From contig CALAZW010000067.1 of NCBI GenBank assembly GCA_937926545.1, positions 1-64,000 of the forward strand: a stretch of 64,000 bases of DNA, written 5' to 3'. The stretch is from an uncultured Helcococcus sp. Lineage in GTDB: Bacteria; Bacillota; Clostridia; Tissierellales; Peptoniphilaceae. Shown here piece after piece: positions 48,414-59,902 of this stretch (the first letter of the stretch is position 1; each line of letters opens with the position of its first letter). The translations under genes were made by a program, and so were the position numbers. Under the pieces are notes generated by a model. The model was not told where the DNA came from. It saw nothing but the letters and a program-made list of their open reading frames with translations, and ran no database searches.

Positions 48414-48683
48414 ATGGCAAATATAAAATCTGCTATTAAGAGAATTGATGTTACTGAAAGACAAACTCTAAACAATAAGAGCAAAAAGAGCGAAATTAAA
48501 ACTCTAATTAAGAAATTTGATTTAGCTTTAGAAGGAAACAATGTAGAAGAAGCTAAAGAAACCTTAAAATTAATTGACAAGAAATTAAAAAGAGCATCAC
48601 TTGCAAATGTAATACATCCAAATGCTGCCTCAAGAAAAATTAGTCAATTACAAAAAAGATTAAACGAAGCAGAAGCTGCATAA
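48414..48683 (+). CDS. rpsT: 30S ribosomal protein S20
   Basis: An 89-residue basic, all-helical ribosomal protein; the start MANIKSAIKRIDVTERQTLNNKS and the C-terminal KLKRASLANVIHPNAASRKISQLQKRL are typical. GAGGAGGTG lies upstream of the ATG. It is a single-gene unit divergent from the signal peptidases. Confidence 0.97.
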   Translation: MANIKSAIKRIDVTERQTLNNKSKKSEIKTLIKKFDLALEGNNVEEAKETLKLIDKKLKRASLANVIHPNAASRKISQLQKRLNEAEAA

Positions 48684-48690
48684 TAAAAAA

Positions 48691-48720
48691 AACTTCAATT
48701 TTCATTGAAGTTTTTATTTT
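48691..48720 (+). terminator. Terminator of rpsT
   Basis: AACTTCAAT / ATTGAAGTT hairpin with a 4-base loop, then TTTATTTTTT. It may also serve the opposite-strand gene ending at 48727. Confidence 0.9.
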
Positions 48721-48726
48721 TTTAAA

Positions 48727-49173
48727 CTATTTTATTTCCAACTTTTCTTTTCCCAACTTTTCTTCCAAAAGACTCACTAATTCATCTTCATCTTCCAGCT
48801 TAAAATATAGCCTTTGGTCCAAATAGTCTCCTATGATGGTAAGCCTTAAATACTTGGTTCTTTCTATTCTTACCTTGTCTATGGTCTCCCACTTAAAAAG
48901 TCTTTGATATCTATAGTTAACAAGTAGGCCATCTTCCTTTACTCCTTCAGCCATCTGCATTAAAAGCAAGTCTATAAAACCTAAAACAGCCGTCAAGTAA
49001 TGATACCAGGCCTGGCCATAATAAAAGCCTATAAATAAAAAGATTAGACCGGCCAAAAGGATAGTAACTTTTTCCCCACTGGTTATGGTAGCCTTCATCT
49101 TTAGCTGGCTTAAATGTCTTATTGGTCCCAGGGCCAGTATCACAAATATTATTGGTACTAAATAATTTTTCAT
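48727..49173 (-). CDS. Membrane protein of unknown function with a PH-like C-terminal tail
   Basis: A 148-residue protein with three hydrophobic segments (about 2-18, 37-53, 56-73) and a soluble C-terminal part (75-148) containing LLVNYRYQRLFKWETIDKVRI, which resembles the small bacterial PH-like domains found after membrane helices. I do not assign a family. It starts 9 bases after holA and is probably cotranscribed with it. Confidence 0.75.
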   Translation of the reverse strand: MKNYLVPIIFVILALGPIRHLSQLKMKATITSGEKVTILLAGLIFLFIGFYYGQAWYHYLTAVLGFIDLLLMQMAEGVKEDGLLVNYRYQRLFKWETIDKVRIERTKYLRLTIIGDYLDQRLYFKLEDEDELVSLLEEKLGKEKLEIK

Positions 49174-49181
49174 CTTTTCTC

Positions 49182-50210
49182 CTAACTGGCCATTCTAACT
49201 ATAAGTAATTCAAGTAGAAGGTCCATATCTCCACTGGATGTTTTTATCTTTTTTTCCATGTCATAGCATCTGGCATGCAGGTCTTCCAACTGGCTAAACT
49301 TAAATCTTTTAGTGTGGCTGGTCAACTTATCATATTCAAAGCTGGACATGCCTATATATTTCATGGCCGTTTGCTTGGACAGCCTTCTTCTTTGGCTATC
49401 CCTTACCATAATCAGGTTTCTAATCTGCCTTAAAACCATATAGTAGATCCTAAAGGGATCGTAATTGGCCCTGAGCATGCCCCTATAAAGATAGATGGCC
49501 TGGCTGGCATTTTTTTCGCTTATGGCGTCCAAAAGGTGAAAGATATTCTCGTCATAGTTTTCCACCATGGTATAGTCTATTTCTTCCTTGGTCAAGGGTC
49601 TGGTTCCCAGATTATTTATTAGCTTCAAAAGCTCATTTTCCACATCGTAAAGGGTCTTTTTAGAATCCTTTTCCAAATAGGCTGTTTTTTGTCCTATAAA
49701 GTCAGCCACATTATTGTCCAACTTCATCTTGTTTTTAGCAAAGGCCTTTTTTATAAAGCCAGTCAACTGGCTTCTATTAAGTCTTTCCACCTCAACCAGG
49801 TCCCCATACTTAACCACCTGCTTGACAAACTTGCCCTTAAAGAGCTTTTCCCCCTTAAAGGCCATAATGAGTATGGTGGACGGGTTAAAGTCCTTAAAAA
49901 GCCCTTCTAGCTCATCTAGAAAGTCCTTATTCTTACTAAGCTTGTCCTTTTCCAGGCCCATCCTGTCTATGATCACAATTTTTTTATCTGAAAACATGGG
50001 CAGGGTTTCTATGGCTGAAATAACGTCCCTATGGTCGCTTTTTTCAAAATCAAACTGGTTGAAATTAAAGTCTAAAAAACCATCATCCATTAAACTGGCC
50101 TTTAAACTATCTATTAAAAGATCGTAAAGATAGGGCTCATTGACCTGGATCAGGTTAATGTTTTTTATTGTCTTGTCATCTATTTTTTTTAAGAGATCTA
50201 AATAGTCCAT
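49182..50210 (-). CDS. holA: DNA polymerase III delta subunit
   Basis: A 342-residue clamp-loader subunit. It shows the AAA+-like fold without a Walker A, an N-terminal LYDLLIDSLKASL region, the MFSDKKIVIIDRM segment, and the C-terminal collar domain with QIRNLIMVR. Length is normal. The gene stands between the small-membrane-protein promoter region and an unknown membrane-protein gene, near rpsT as in many Firmicutes. Confidence 0.92.
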   Translation of the reverse strand: MDYLDLLKKIDDKTIKNINLIQVNEPYLYDLLIDSLKASLMDDGFLDFNFNQFDFEKSDHRDVISAIETLPMFSDKKIVIIDRMGLEKDKLSKNKDFLDELEGLFKDFNPSTILIMAFKGEKLFKGKFVKQVVKYGDLVEVERLNRSQLTGFIKKAFAKNKMKLDNNVADFIGQKTAYLEKDSKKTLYDVENELLKLINNLGTRPLTKEEIDYTMVENYDENIFHLLDAISEKNASQAIYLYRGMLRANYDPFRIYYMVLRQIRNLIMVRDSQRRRLSKQTAMKYIGMSSFEYDKLTSHTKRFKFSQLEDLHARCYDMEKKIKTSSGDMDLLLELLIVRMAS

Positions 50211-50244
50211 TTTTTATCCTTTACTTGTTTCTAATATTCTAATA

Positions 50245-50273
50245 TTGGGTAAGTATTACTTATATTATATAGT
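50245..50273 (+). promoter_or_regulatory. Candidate promoter of the 113-residue membrane protein gene
   Basis: TTGGGT (50245-50250), 17 bases, TATAGT (50268-50273). The element is moderately close to consensus. Confidence 0.5.
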
Positions 50274-50290
50274 AAATGGAGGTTTATTTC

Positions 50291-50632
50291 ATGGAAAATA
50301 AGAAGGAAAAAATTAATAAATTAAAAAAAGCAAATACTCTTCTATATGTTTTAGCCCTGCTTTTTGCCCTGCTATTCATACTTAGACAGGTATTTTTTAT
50401 AGATCTTACAGGCTTTCTAAATTTCCACCCCAAGGGTTATGTACTTTTAACCGTTTTCTCAGGTGGACTTTTACTGGTATCAGCCTTTTTAGAATATAGG
50501 ATAGCCAAATTAAAGGAAGAAAAATTAAATATGTCTTCCCTTATTTTAGATATTGTCCTATCCCTTTTAATCATTTCATACGGGATCTATCAATTTAATC
50601 TACCCGTGGGCTACTGCCCTTTTAACCCATAA
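50291..50632 (+). CDS. Small membrane protein of unknown function (113 residues)
   Basis: A Lys-rich N-terminus followed by three membrane segments (about 18-38, 52-72, 87-107) and a short end, GYCPFNP. GGAGG lies 8 bases before ATG 50291; an ATG at 50276 sits upstream of, and overlaps, that site and is rejected. It converges on the atp operon and shares its terminator. I recognise no family. Confidence 0.7.
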   Translation: MENKKEKINKLKKANTLLYVLALLFALLFILRQVFFIDLTGFLNFHPKGYVLLTVFSGGLLLVSAFLEYRIAKLKEEKLNMSSLILDIVLSLLIISYGIYQFNLPVGYCPFNP

Positions 50633-50636
50633 AAAA

Positions 50637-50654
50637 AACCTCCCTAGGGAGGTT
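50637..50654. terminator. Bidirectional terminator between the small membrane protein gene and the atp operon
   Basis: AACCTCCC / GGGAGGTT with a 2-base loop. Eight T residues follow on the minus strand (atp operon) and TCTTTTA on the plus strand. Confidence 0.88.
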
Positions 50655-50657
50655 CTT

Positions 50658-51050
50658 TTATTTCTTAGATAAAGAAAGTCTATTCATGGCCTTCTTAAGG
50701 GCAATTTCTGCTCTTACAGTGTCCACTTCAGCTCCAGAGCTAAGTCTTTTCTCAGCTCTTTTTTTAGCTTCCAAGGCCCTGTTATAGTCGATTTCATCAA
50801 CCCATTCACAGGCGTCAGACATGATGACAATCTTGTCGTCTCTCACGTCTAAATAGCCTCCTGCTATGGCTGCTTCTCTTTTTTTATCGGCTGTCTTTAT
50901 CTGTAGTTTTCTAATGTCTAAAACTGTTACAAAGGGAGTGTGTCCCTTCATAATGGCAAAGTCTCCTTCAACGCCTCTGGCGATTAACATGTCAATCTCC
51001 CCGTCAAAAAATACCTTGTCTGGAGTAACTATTTTTAATTGTAAACTCAT
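50658..51050 (-). CDS. atpC: F-type ATP synthase epsilon subunit
   Basis: A 130-residue central-stalk subunit with the N-terminal beta sandwich (LQLKIVTPDKVFFDGEIDMLIARGVEGDF) and the C-terminal helical hairpin (about 85-130). It is the last gene of the ten-gene atp operon and 10 bases after atpD. Confidence 0.97.
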   Translation of the reverse strand: MSLQLKIVTPDKVFFDGEIDMLIARGVEGDFAIMKGHTPFVTVLDIRKLQIKTADKKREAAIAGGYLDVRDDKIVIMSDACEWVDEIDYNRALEAKKRAEKRLSSGAEVDTVRAEIALKKAMNRLSLSKK

Positions 51051-51060
51051 AGTAGGACTC

Positions 51061-52461
<1,401 letters not shown>

Positions 52462-52479
52462 TTAAATCACTCCTTTGCT

Positions 52480-53340
52480 TTATTTAAGAGCTTCGGCTCC
52501 GCCGACTATTTCTGATATTTCCTGAGTGATAGATGCTTGTCTAGCCCTATTGTATAAAAGTTCTAACTCATCTAATAACTCTTCCCCATTGGATGTGGCA
52601 TTTTCCATGGCAGTTCTTCTAGATGCTTGCTCACTGGCAGATGCTTCTAAAAGGCAACCATAAATGGTCACATTGGTATATTGTCTAACCATTTGGGTTA
52701 GGACAACTGATGGTGAAGGTTCAAATTCTAATAAGGTGGTCTTGGCCTCTCCTGCATCTTCAAAACCTGTGGCAGGCAGAAGTTGTAGAACTTGTGGTTC
52801 CAGGTTCATAACCGAGTTAAACTTGGTATAAACTACCACAACCTCATCGATTTTTTTATCCTTGTATAGGTTGGCCAAGTGATCTCCAATCCTACTTGCA
52901 TCTTCACTGGAAGGCTCTTCTCCTACTGATGTAAAATCTTCATTTAATCTACATCCAGTTTTTCTTAGGGCTTCAACCGCCCTAGTACCTGTTGTATAAA
53001 TAATATTTTCTACATTGTCGTTTTTATTTATGATTTTTTCCGCCTCTTTAACCACATTTATATTGTAGCCACCAGCCAGGCCCCTATCACTGGCAAGGAC
53101 TAGGATAGCCCTTTTCTTGATTTCTCTTTTTTCCAAAAGAGGAGAATTAACCCCCTTGGTAAGAGATAGGATTTCATTGATGTTTTCATATACAGTTTCA
53201 TAATATGGTCTGGTCTTTTCCAGGCGTGTTCTTGCTTTTCTTAGTTTTGCGGATGAAACCAGCTCCATAGCATTGGTAATTTGCATAATGCTACCAACAC
53301 TACCAATTCTTCTTTTTATATCTTTCATGTTTTGAGCCAT
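52480..53340 (-). CDS. atpG: F-type ATP synthase gamma subunit
   Basis: A 286-residue rotor shaft. The N-terminal MKDIKRRIGSVGSIMQITNAMELVSS and C-terminal ENATSNGEELLDELELLYNRARQASITQE helices are typical. It follows atpA by 18 bases. Confidence 0.98.
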   Translation of the reverse strand: MAQNMKDIKRRIGSVGSIMQITNAMELVSSAKLRKARTRLEKTRPYYETVYENINEILSLTKGVNSPLLEKREIKKRAILVLASDRGLAGGYNINVVKEAEKIINKNDNVENIIYTTGTRAVEALRKTGCRLNEDFTSVGEEPSSEDASRIGDHLANLYKDKKIDEVVVVYTKFNSVMNLEPQVLQLLPATGFEDAGEAKTTLLEFEPSPSVVLTQMVRQYTNVTIYGCLLEASASEQASRRTAMENATSNGEELLDELELLYNRARQASITQEISEIVGGAEALK

Positions 53341-53358
53341 TTCAAAACCTCTTTTCTA

Positions 53359-54864
53359 TTAAGCAAATGTCTTTTTAAATTCATTGATTGAATTTACTAA
53401 CATTTTTTCGTTTTCTTCAGTTAGGACCTTTTCTTCCTTGATTGACCTACCAACTTCAGGATAATTATTTCTCATAAATTCCAAGTAGTTTAATTCAAAG
53501 TCCTTAATCTTTTCAACTTCCACATCCGCCAACATTCTCTTGGTTACAGCATATAAAATCATAACTTGTTCTTCTACTGCCATAGGGTTGTACTGTCTTT
53601 GTTTCATTATTTCCATAATTCTTTCCCCATGGTTCAATCTTTCAGCCGTAGCCTTGTCTAGTTCAGAACCAAATTGAGAGAAGGATACCAATTCCCTATA
53701 TTGGGCAAGCTCCAACTTAATACCGCCTGATACCTTTTTCATGGCAGGCATTTGAGCAGCTCCCCCAACCCTGGATACAGATAATCCTGAGTTTACAGCT
53801 GGTCTTTGTCCTGAGAAGAAAAGTTCACTTTCCAAGAAAATTTGTCCATCTGTAATTGAGATTACATTGGTTGGTATATAGGCTGAAATATCTCCCGCCA
53901 AGGTTTCTATTATTGGCAGGGCTGTTATACTACCTCCGCCCAACTTATCGCTAAGTTTTGCAGCTCTTTCAAGTAGTCTTGAGTGTAGGTAGAAAACATC
54001 ACCTGGATAGGCTTCCCTTCCTGGTGGTCTCCTAAGCAATAGGGACATGGATCTGTAGGCAACCGCATGCTTACTCAAGTCATCATATACTACTAGGACG
54101 TCTTTTCCTTGGTACATGAACTCTTCAGCCATGGCAACGCCTGAATAAGGTGCTATATATTGTAAAGGTGCCAATTGGCTGGCTGTTTCAGAAACAACAA
54201 TGGTATAGTCCATGGCTCCCTTCTTTTCTAGCACGTCAACAATTTGGGCAACTGTTGAAGCCTTTTGACCAATGGCCACATAAACGCATATAACGTCTTG
54301 GCCCTTTTGGTTGATAATAGTATCTATGGCAATGGCAGTCTTACCTGTTTGCCTATCCCCTATGATAAGTTCCCTTTGGCCCTTACCTATAGGGATAATT
54401 GAATCTATTGCCTTAATTCCTGTTTGAAGGGGCTCGTTAACTGACTGTCTGTCAATAACTCCTGGTGCCTCAGCTTCTACAGGTCTAAATTTATCTGTGT
54501 TTATAGGTCCCTTACCATCTATTGGTTGACCTAAAGAGTTTACTACCCTACCTATCAAGGCATCTCCAACTGGGACTTGGGCAATTTTCTTGGTTCTCTT
54601 TACCATGTCCCCTTCCTTTAGGTTGGTTTCGTCTCCCAATAATACAGCCCCTATATTGTCTGCTTCCAGGTTTAGGGCTATACCGTAAACTTCATTGGGA
54701 AATTCAAGTAATTCTCCCGCCATACAGTTTTCTAGACCATATACACGAGCGATACCGTCTCCGACTTCGATAATACTACCCACGTCAACAGCATCAATTT
54801 TATCGTCATATTTGTCTATCATTTGTTTAATGATAGAGCTTATTTCTTCTGGTTTTGAATTCAT
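53359..54864 (-). CDS. atpA: F-type ATP synthase alpha subunit
   Basis: A 501-residue regulatory subunit of the F1 hexamer. Walker [16 protein letters not shown] is present. The frame opens earlier at 54906, but the ATG at 54864 ([14 protein letters not shown]) has GAGGTGA four bases upstream and gives the standard length. It begins just after the atpH stop. Confidence 0.98.
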   Translation of the reverse strand: MNSKPEEISSIIKQMIDKYDDKIDAVDVGSIIEVGDGIARVYGLENCMAGELLEFPNEVYGIALNLEADNIGAVLLGDETNLKEGDMVKRTKKIAQVPVGDALIGRVVNSLGQPIDGKGPINTDKFRPVEAEAPGVIDRQSVNEPLQTGIKAIDSIIPIGKGQRELIIGDRQTGKTAIAIDTIINQKGQDVICVYVAIGQKASTVAQIVDVLEKKGAMDYTIVVSETASQLAPLQYIAPYSGVAMAEEFMYQGKDVLVVYDDLSKHAVAYRSMSLLLRRPPGREAYPGDVFYLHSRLLERAAKLSDKLGGGSITALPIIETLAGDISAYIPTNVISITDGQIFLESELFFSGQRPAVNSGLSVSRVGGAAQMPAMKKVSGGIKLELAQYRELVSFSQFGSELDKATAERLNHGERIMEIMKQRQYNPMAVEEQVMILYAVTKRMLADVEVEKIKDFELNYLEFMRNNYPEVGRSIKEEKVLTEENEKMLVNSINEFKKTFA

Positions 54865-54868
54865 AAAC

Positions 54869-55408
54869 TCACCTCGTTTCAGTTTTAAGTGAGCGTCTAA
54901 GACCATCTAATTTAGCCCTTACGCTGTCATCAATAACTTGACCGTCAATGGCTATAGATAATCCTGCGATCAATTTTTTATCTATTTCATTTTTAAGCTC
55001 AACTTGTTTATTGTATTTTTTACTTAAACTTTCTTCTAATTTTTTTAATTCTTCTTGACTCAATAATTCTGTAGTGTATACTATACCGGTTAATATTTGT
55101 TTTTCACTGTTGTATCTTTCAACATAGGCATTTTTAATTTCCCTAAAAACATTGATCCTATTTTTATCTATTAAAACCTTAAGCAGGTTTCTAGAATCCT
55201 TGTCCAGGTCAACAAATATTTGATCTATAACTTTTTTCTTGTCGTCCTTGGTAACATTGGGATTTTCCAGTAACACTAGTAGGTCCTTATGGTCAGCAAA
55301 AATCTTTTCCACATGGTCCAAGTCTTTTTTGAAAATATCTAACTTGTTTTTTTCAACAGCTAACTCGAAGAAGGCTTCTCCGTAAACTGCCCCAGCAAGA
55401 TTATTCAT
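54869..55408 (-). CDS. atpH: F-type ATP synthase delta subunit
   Basis: A 179-residue stator cap with the typical [13 protein letters not shown] start and C-terminal part [27 protein letters not shown]. It overlaps atpF by 8 bases. Confidence 0.96.
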   Translation of the reverse strand: MNNLAGAVYGEAFFELAVEKNKLDIFKKDLDHVEKIFADHKDLLVLLENPNVTKDDKKKVIDQIFVDLDKDSRNLLKVLIDKNRINVFREIKNAYVERYNSEKQILTGIVYTTELLSQEELKKLEESLSKKYNKQVELKNEIDKKLIAGLSIAIDGQVIDDSVRAKLDGLRRSLKTETR

Positions 55409-55910
55409 TTCCTGCCTCCATCTTTTCGATAAAGGAGGCTACCATTTTTTCATTGGCCTTCTTATCAACTTTTTCATCTAAGACTTTTTCTGCTGCTAAA
55501 AGAGCTATATCAACTATTTCGTCATTCATATTCTTCATAAGGTTTTGTTTTTCCCTGCTAAGTTCTTCCATGTTCTTGTCATAAACTCTCTTGGCTTCTT
55601 CCTTGGATTCCATAAGAGCCTTGGCCTTCAGGTCTTCACCTGATTTTCTAGCATTGGCGACAATTTCACTGGCCTCAGTCCTAGCTTCTAAAAGCTTTTC
55701 TTCATAGGAAGCCTTTAAAAGGGCAGATTCTTCCTTAGCCTTTTCACTATCTGAGATATTGCCTTCTATATAGGCTCTTCTCTTGTCCAAGTTTTCATGG
55801 ACAGGCTTAAATAAGAATTTCCTTAACATAAAAAATAAAACTAGGGTTGCAAGAATTTGAATACCAAAATTAAGAAAGTCGGGCTTTATTAGAATTTTAA
55901 AATCTCCCAT
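55401..55910 (-). CDS. atpF: F-type ATP synthase b subunit
   Basis: A 169-residue peripheral stalk subunit. One N-terminal membrane helix (about 15-33) with FMLRKFLFKPV at its end, then a long charged coiled coil with Ala/Glu/Lys repeats. It follows atpE by 25 bases and overlaps atpH. Confidence 0.97.
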   Translation of the reverse strand: MGDFKILIKPDFLNFGIQILATLVLFFMLRKFLFKPVHENLDKRRAYIEGNISDSEKAKEESALLKASYEEKLLEARTEASEIVANARKSGEDLKAKALMESKEEAKRVYDKNMEELSREKQNLMKNMNDEIVDIALLAAEKVLDEKVDKKANEKMVASFIEKMEAGNE

Positions 55911-55935
55911 TTTCTTCCCTCCTTTTTAATTAGTA

Positions 55936-56915
<980 letters not shown>

Positions 56916-56946
56916 CTAAAACTCCTTTCTCTATAACTTAAAGGAA

Positions 56947-57333
56947 CTACTTATTATTGTGCCTTTCTCCTATTAGGTCCCAGAAATTTTGCAAATAGAT
57001 AGCAAACTTTATGGATAAGAGCCCTAGAACTGTCATGGTTAAGTCCAGATAGTCGGCCTTGATGGCCAGGGTCATTATAATCCCATAGATTATGTATCTA
57101 AAAAAGTAATTCATCCTCATATACCTTTTGGCCTCTTTTTCTGGTTTTCCCAACATATTGACGATATTGAGATACATAACCCTAAAAAACAGGCTGCTGA
57201 CCATGGTGCCCAAAAGGCTACCAAGTATCTTAGGAAGAGGATTTTTGGTAAAAATTACCACCAGTAAAATCTCTAAAAACATTAGTAAAAAAGCATTTCT
57301 AATATAATAATAAGTATAATGCTTATTTTTCAT
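56947..57333 (-). CDS. atpI: ATP synthase subunit I (AtpI)
   Basis: About 128 residues with four hydrophobic segments, matching the AtpI family in position and topology; AtpI helps assemble the c ring. The frame is open further upstream, but the ATG at 57333 (MKNKHYTYYYIRN) is preferred with GGTGG about 9 bases before. It overlaps the end of atpZ by 11 bases. Sequence identity is weak, so context carries the call. Confidence 0.75.
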   Translation of the reverse strand: MKNKHYTYYYIRNAFLLMFLEILLVVIFTKNPLPKILGSLLGTMVSSLFFRVMYLNIVNMLGKPEKEAKRYMRMNYFFRYIIYGIIMTLAIKADYLDLTMTVLGLLSIKFAIYLQNFWDLIGERHNNK

Positions 57334-57565
57334 CTTTACTACCACCATTTTCCTTTTCTTCCTTGTCAAAGTTAAGTTTGGCAATGATCTTATAAGCATT
57401 TAAAAAACCACTTATTACCCCCATGACAATAAATATAGTTAAAAAAATCGCAGATGTCTTAAGCCACTTGTCCAGCTTAGTTCCAATATAAACTCCCAAT
57501 AAAATGGGTGTGATAATCGTAAAGCCTATTTGGCTAACCAGTGCAAGATTTTTTAACGCCTTCAT
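57323..57565 (-). CDS. atpZ: AtpZ-like F0F1-ATPase accessory protein
   Basis: An 80-residue protein with two membrane helices (about 10-30, 40-58), the IGFTIITPILLGVYIGTKLDKWL segment being typical of the AtpZ/putative Ca2+/Mg2+ transporter family, which pairs with AtpI. First gene of the atp operon; AAGGGG precedes ATG. Confidence 0.85.
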   Translation of the reverse strand: MKALKNLALVSQIGFTIITPILLGVYIGTKLDKWLKTSAIFLTIFIVMGVISGFLNAYKIIAKLNFDKEEKENGGSKDEK

Positions 57566-57601
57566 ATTTATCCCCTTTTCTATAATAGTGGTTCAAGTTA
57601 T

Positions 57602-57630
57602 ATTTTATCTAAAAGAAATACAAATATCAA
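57602..57630 (-). promoter_or_regulatory. Promoter of the atp operon
   Basis: Minus strand TTGATA (57625-57630), 17 bases, TAAAAT (57602-57607), upstream of atpZ. Confidence 0.7.
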
Positions 57631-57725
57631 TAAATTCCAGTCATTTTCCATATTTCTTTTTGATAATATTATAAAACACAAATGTTTCATCTAATTAGTA
57701 TATAGGCTAAATGTGTTTAAATCTT

Positions 57726-57753
57726 GTAAAAGAAGACCTAGGTCTTCTTTTAC
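57726..57753 (-). terminator. Terminator-like perfect palindrome after fhs
   Basis: GTAAAAGAAGACCT / AGGTCTTCTTTTAC is a 28-base perfect palindrome just after the fhs stop. T residues lie in its second arm. Confidence 0.75.
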
Positions 57754-57754
57754 T

Positions 57755-59416
57755 CTAAAATAATCCTTCTATTTTTCCATCCTTATCAATCTTCATTCTC
57801 TCAGCCTGGGCCACCTTAGGTAGGCCTGGCATGGTCATAATGTCTCCGGTCAAGGCCACTATAAACTTGGATCCTGAATTGATTTTTAAGTCCTTTATAC
57901 TCAGCTTAAAGTCCTTGGGAGCCTTCAGTAGTTTAGGATTGTCAGAAAAAGAATATTGGGTTTTAGCCATACATACTGGGAAGTTATCAAAACCTAGTTC
58001 CTCTATCATCCTTAGCTTTCTTCTAGCCTTGGTTGAAAAGTCCACCTGGCCTGCCCCGTAAATTTCCTTGGCCACAATATTTATTTTTTCTTCTATGGTC
58101 TTGTCATCGCCATAAAGAAGCTTTAGGTCAGCATCTCTTTCACACAGGTCCACAACTTTTTCAGCCAGTTCCAGGGCACCTTCTCCACCCTTGGCCCAAA
58201 CCTCAGTTAGGACACAGTCTATATTTTCCTTTTCAACCAGGCTTTTTAGCAGGTCTATTTCTTCCTGGCTATCACTTGGAAACTTATTTATGGCAACCAC
58301 TAGGGGCACCTGATATTTCTTCATGTTTTCAATATGCTTTTGTAAATTGGCATAACCATCTTCCAAGGCCTCTAGGTTTTTCTCAGTCAAGTCCTTCTTG
58401 TCCACCCCACCATGGCTTTTTAGGGCCCTAATAGTGGCTACTATAACTGTAGCATTAGGTTCTAGGTCATTTAAGCGACACTTAATATCAAAGAATTTTT
58501 CAGCTCCTAGATCCGCTCCAAATCCTGCCTCTGTTACCACATAGTCGGCTATTTTAAGGCCCAGTTCTGTGGCATTTATAGAGTTACAACCATGGGCTAT
58601 ATTGGCAAAGGGTCCCCCGTGAATAACAGCCAGGGTATTTTCCGTAGTCTGTACCAGGTTGGGTTTGATGGCATCCTTAAGTAGAATGGTTGCCGCCTCT
58701 TCTGCCTTAATATCTCTAACAAAAACAGGCTTTCTATCAAAGTCATAACCCAGGAGAATATCTCCTATATTTTCCTTTAGTTCTTCCAAGTCCCTGCTCA
58801 GGCAAAGGATGGCCATGATTTCAGATGCTACTGTTATATCAAAACCGTCTTCCCTAGGCATGCCATTAGGTCTGCCGCCCAGGCCTATTACTATATTTCT
58901 AAGAGCCCTATCATTTAGGTCCAAGGCCCTTTTCCAAAGTATATTTCTAGGGTCTATGCCCCTTTCATTTCCCTGTTGTATATGATTGTCAATCATAGCC
59001 GCTATAAGGTTATTTGCATATGTAATAGCGTGCATATCACCTGTAAAGTGCAGGTTTATATCCTCCATGGGAAGTACCTGTGAATAGCCTCCTCCAGCTG
59101 CTCCACCCTTCATACCAAAGCTCGGTCCTAGAGAGGGTTCTCTCAAGGCTGATACTGCCTTTTTCCCCAGCCTATTCAAGCCCTGGGACAGGCCTATATT
59201 TACTGTCGTTTTTCCCTCACCTGCCGGTGTTGGACTTATGGCAGTAACAAGGATTAATTTCCCATCCGCCTTAACATCCCTATAGTAATCCAAGTCCACC
59301 TTGGCCTTGTAATTACCATACATTTCCAAACTCTCTTCAACCACCCTGTAGTCTTTAGCTACATCCTTAATGTTTTTTAGTTCAATTGACTGTGCAATTT
59401 CAATATCCGTAAGCAT
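57755..59416 (-). CDS. fhs: Formate-tetrahydrofolate ligase
   Basis: A 553-residue ATP-dependent enzyme that makes 10-formyl-THF for one-carbon metabolism. Nucleotide-binding [14 protein letters not shown] (residues 63-76) and the [24 protein letters not shown] signature are present. GAGGAGG precedes the ATG. The gap from the mntR gene holds a hairpin with a T-run, so it may be controlled by readthrough. Confidence 0.98.
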   Translation of the reverse strand: MLTDIEIAQSIELKNIKDVAKDYRVVEESLEMYGNYKAKVDLDYYRDVKADGKLILVTAISPTPAGEGKTTVNIGLSQGLNRLGKKAVSALREPSLGPSFGMKGGAAGGGYSQVLPMEDINLHFTGDMHAITYANNLIAAMIDNHIQQGNERGIDPRNILWKRALDLNDRALRNIVIGLGGRPNGMPREDGFDITVASEIMAILCLSRDLEELKENIGDILLGYDFDRKPVFVRDIKAEEAATILLKDAIKPNLVQTTENTLAVIHGGPFANIAHGCNSINATELGLKIADYVVTEAGFGADLGAEKFFDIKCRLNDLEPNATVIVATIRALKSHGGVDKKDLTEKNLEALEDGYANLQKHIENMKKYQVPLVVAINKFPSDSQEEIDLLKSLVEKENIDCVLTEVWAKGGEGALELAEKVVDLCERDADLKLLYGDDKTIEEKINIVAKEIYGAGQVDFSTKARRKLRMIEELGFDNFPVCMAKTQYSFSDNPKLLKAPKDFKLSIKDLKINSGSKFIVALTGDIMTMPGLPKVAQAERMKIDKDGKIEGLF

Positions 59417-59433
59417 TTGGCCTCCTCTTATTT

Positions 59434-59464
59434 AAAAAAGAGAAACCTTAATAAAGGTTCCTCT
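59434..59464 (-). terminator. Terminator/attenuator between mntR and fhs
   Basis: AGAGGAACCTT / AAGGTTTCTCT hairpin with a 4-base loop and TTTTTT on the minus strand. It begins at the mntR stop and ends just before the fhs ribosome binding site. Confidence 0.82.
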
Positions 59465-59829
59465 TAGTTTTTCTTTTGAAAATGTTCTTTAATTTTATCA
59501 AAACTTTCTTGACTAATCCTATGTTCAATTTCACAAGAATCCTCATAGGCCGTTTCCTCATCCACCCCTAAACTCATAAGGATCTTGGCTATAACCTGAT
59601 GCCTCTCATAGATTTCTTCGGCGATTCTTAGGCCGTCCTCTGTTAAATCTATATTATTATCTTCTATGGTTATAAGGCCCTTTTCGCTTAGGTTTTTCAT
59701 GGCATAGCTAACACTAGGCTTTGAAAAGTCTAGTTTTCTAGCTATATCCACAGCCTTGACTTGGTCCTTTTTTAATTTTATCATCAAAATAGCTTCTAAG
59801 TAGTTCTCTTCTGATTCTGTTGCTCTCAT
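59464..59829 (-). CDS. mntR: MntR/DtxR-family metal-dependent regulator
   Basis: A 121-residue metal-dependent repressor with an N-terminal winged helix (ARKLDFSKPSVSYAMKNLSEKGLI) and a dimerisation helix domain bearing the metal-ligand segment GVDEETAYEDSCEIEHRIS. It lacks the C-terminal SH3-like domain of DtxR, so MntR-type. Its metal specificity (Mn or Fe) is not determined. An inverted repeat at its own promoter suggests autoregulation. Confidence 0.88.
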   Translation of the reverse strand: MRATESEENYLEAILMIKLKKDQVKAVDIARKLDFSKPSVSYAMKNLSEKGLITIEDNNIDLTEDGLRIAEEIYERHQVIAKILMSLGVDEETAYEDSCEIEHRISQESFDKIKEHFQKKN

Positions 59830-59849
59830 TTTCCACCTCTTATATAAGT

Positions 59850-59865
59850 TAGTTCATGTTAACTA
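59850..59865 (-). promoter_or_regulatory. Candidate MntR operator at its own promoter
   Basis: TAGTTAACATGAACTA dyad (5-bp arms, 6-base centre) located immediately downstream of the -10 element, where a repressor would block initiation. Confidence 0.55.
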
Positions 59866-59870
59866 CATAT

Positions 59871-59900
59871 ATAATAGCAAATTATCTAAGGATTAATCAA
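59871..59900 (-). promoter_or_regulatory. Promoter of mntR
   Basis: Minus strand TTGATT (59895-59900), 18 bases, TATTAT (59871-59876). Confidence 0.72.
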
Positions 59901-59902
59901 GT

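Noticed and set aside
50220..50250. Repeated CTAATATT words near the holA and small-membrane-protein promoters as an operator
   Set aside because: The words are short and AT-rich; they are expected by chance in this base composition.
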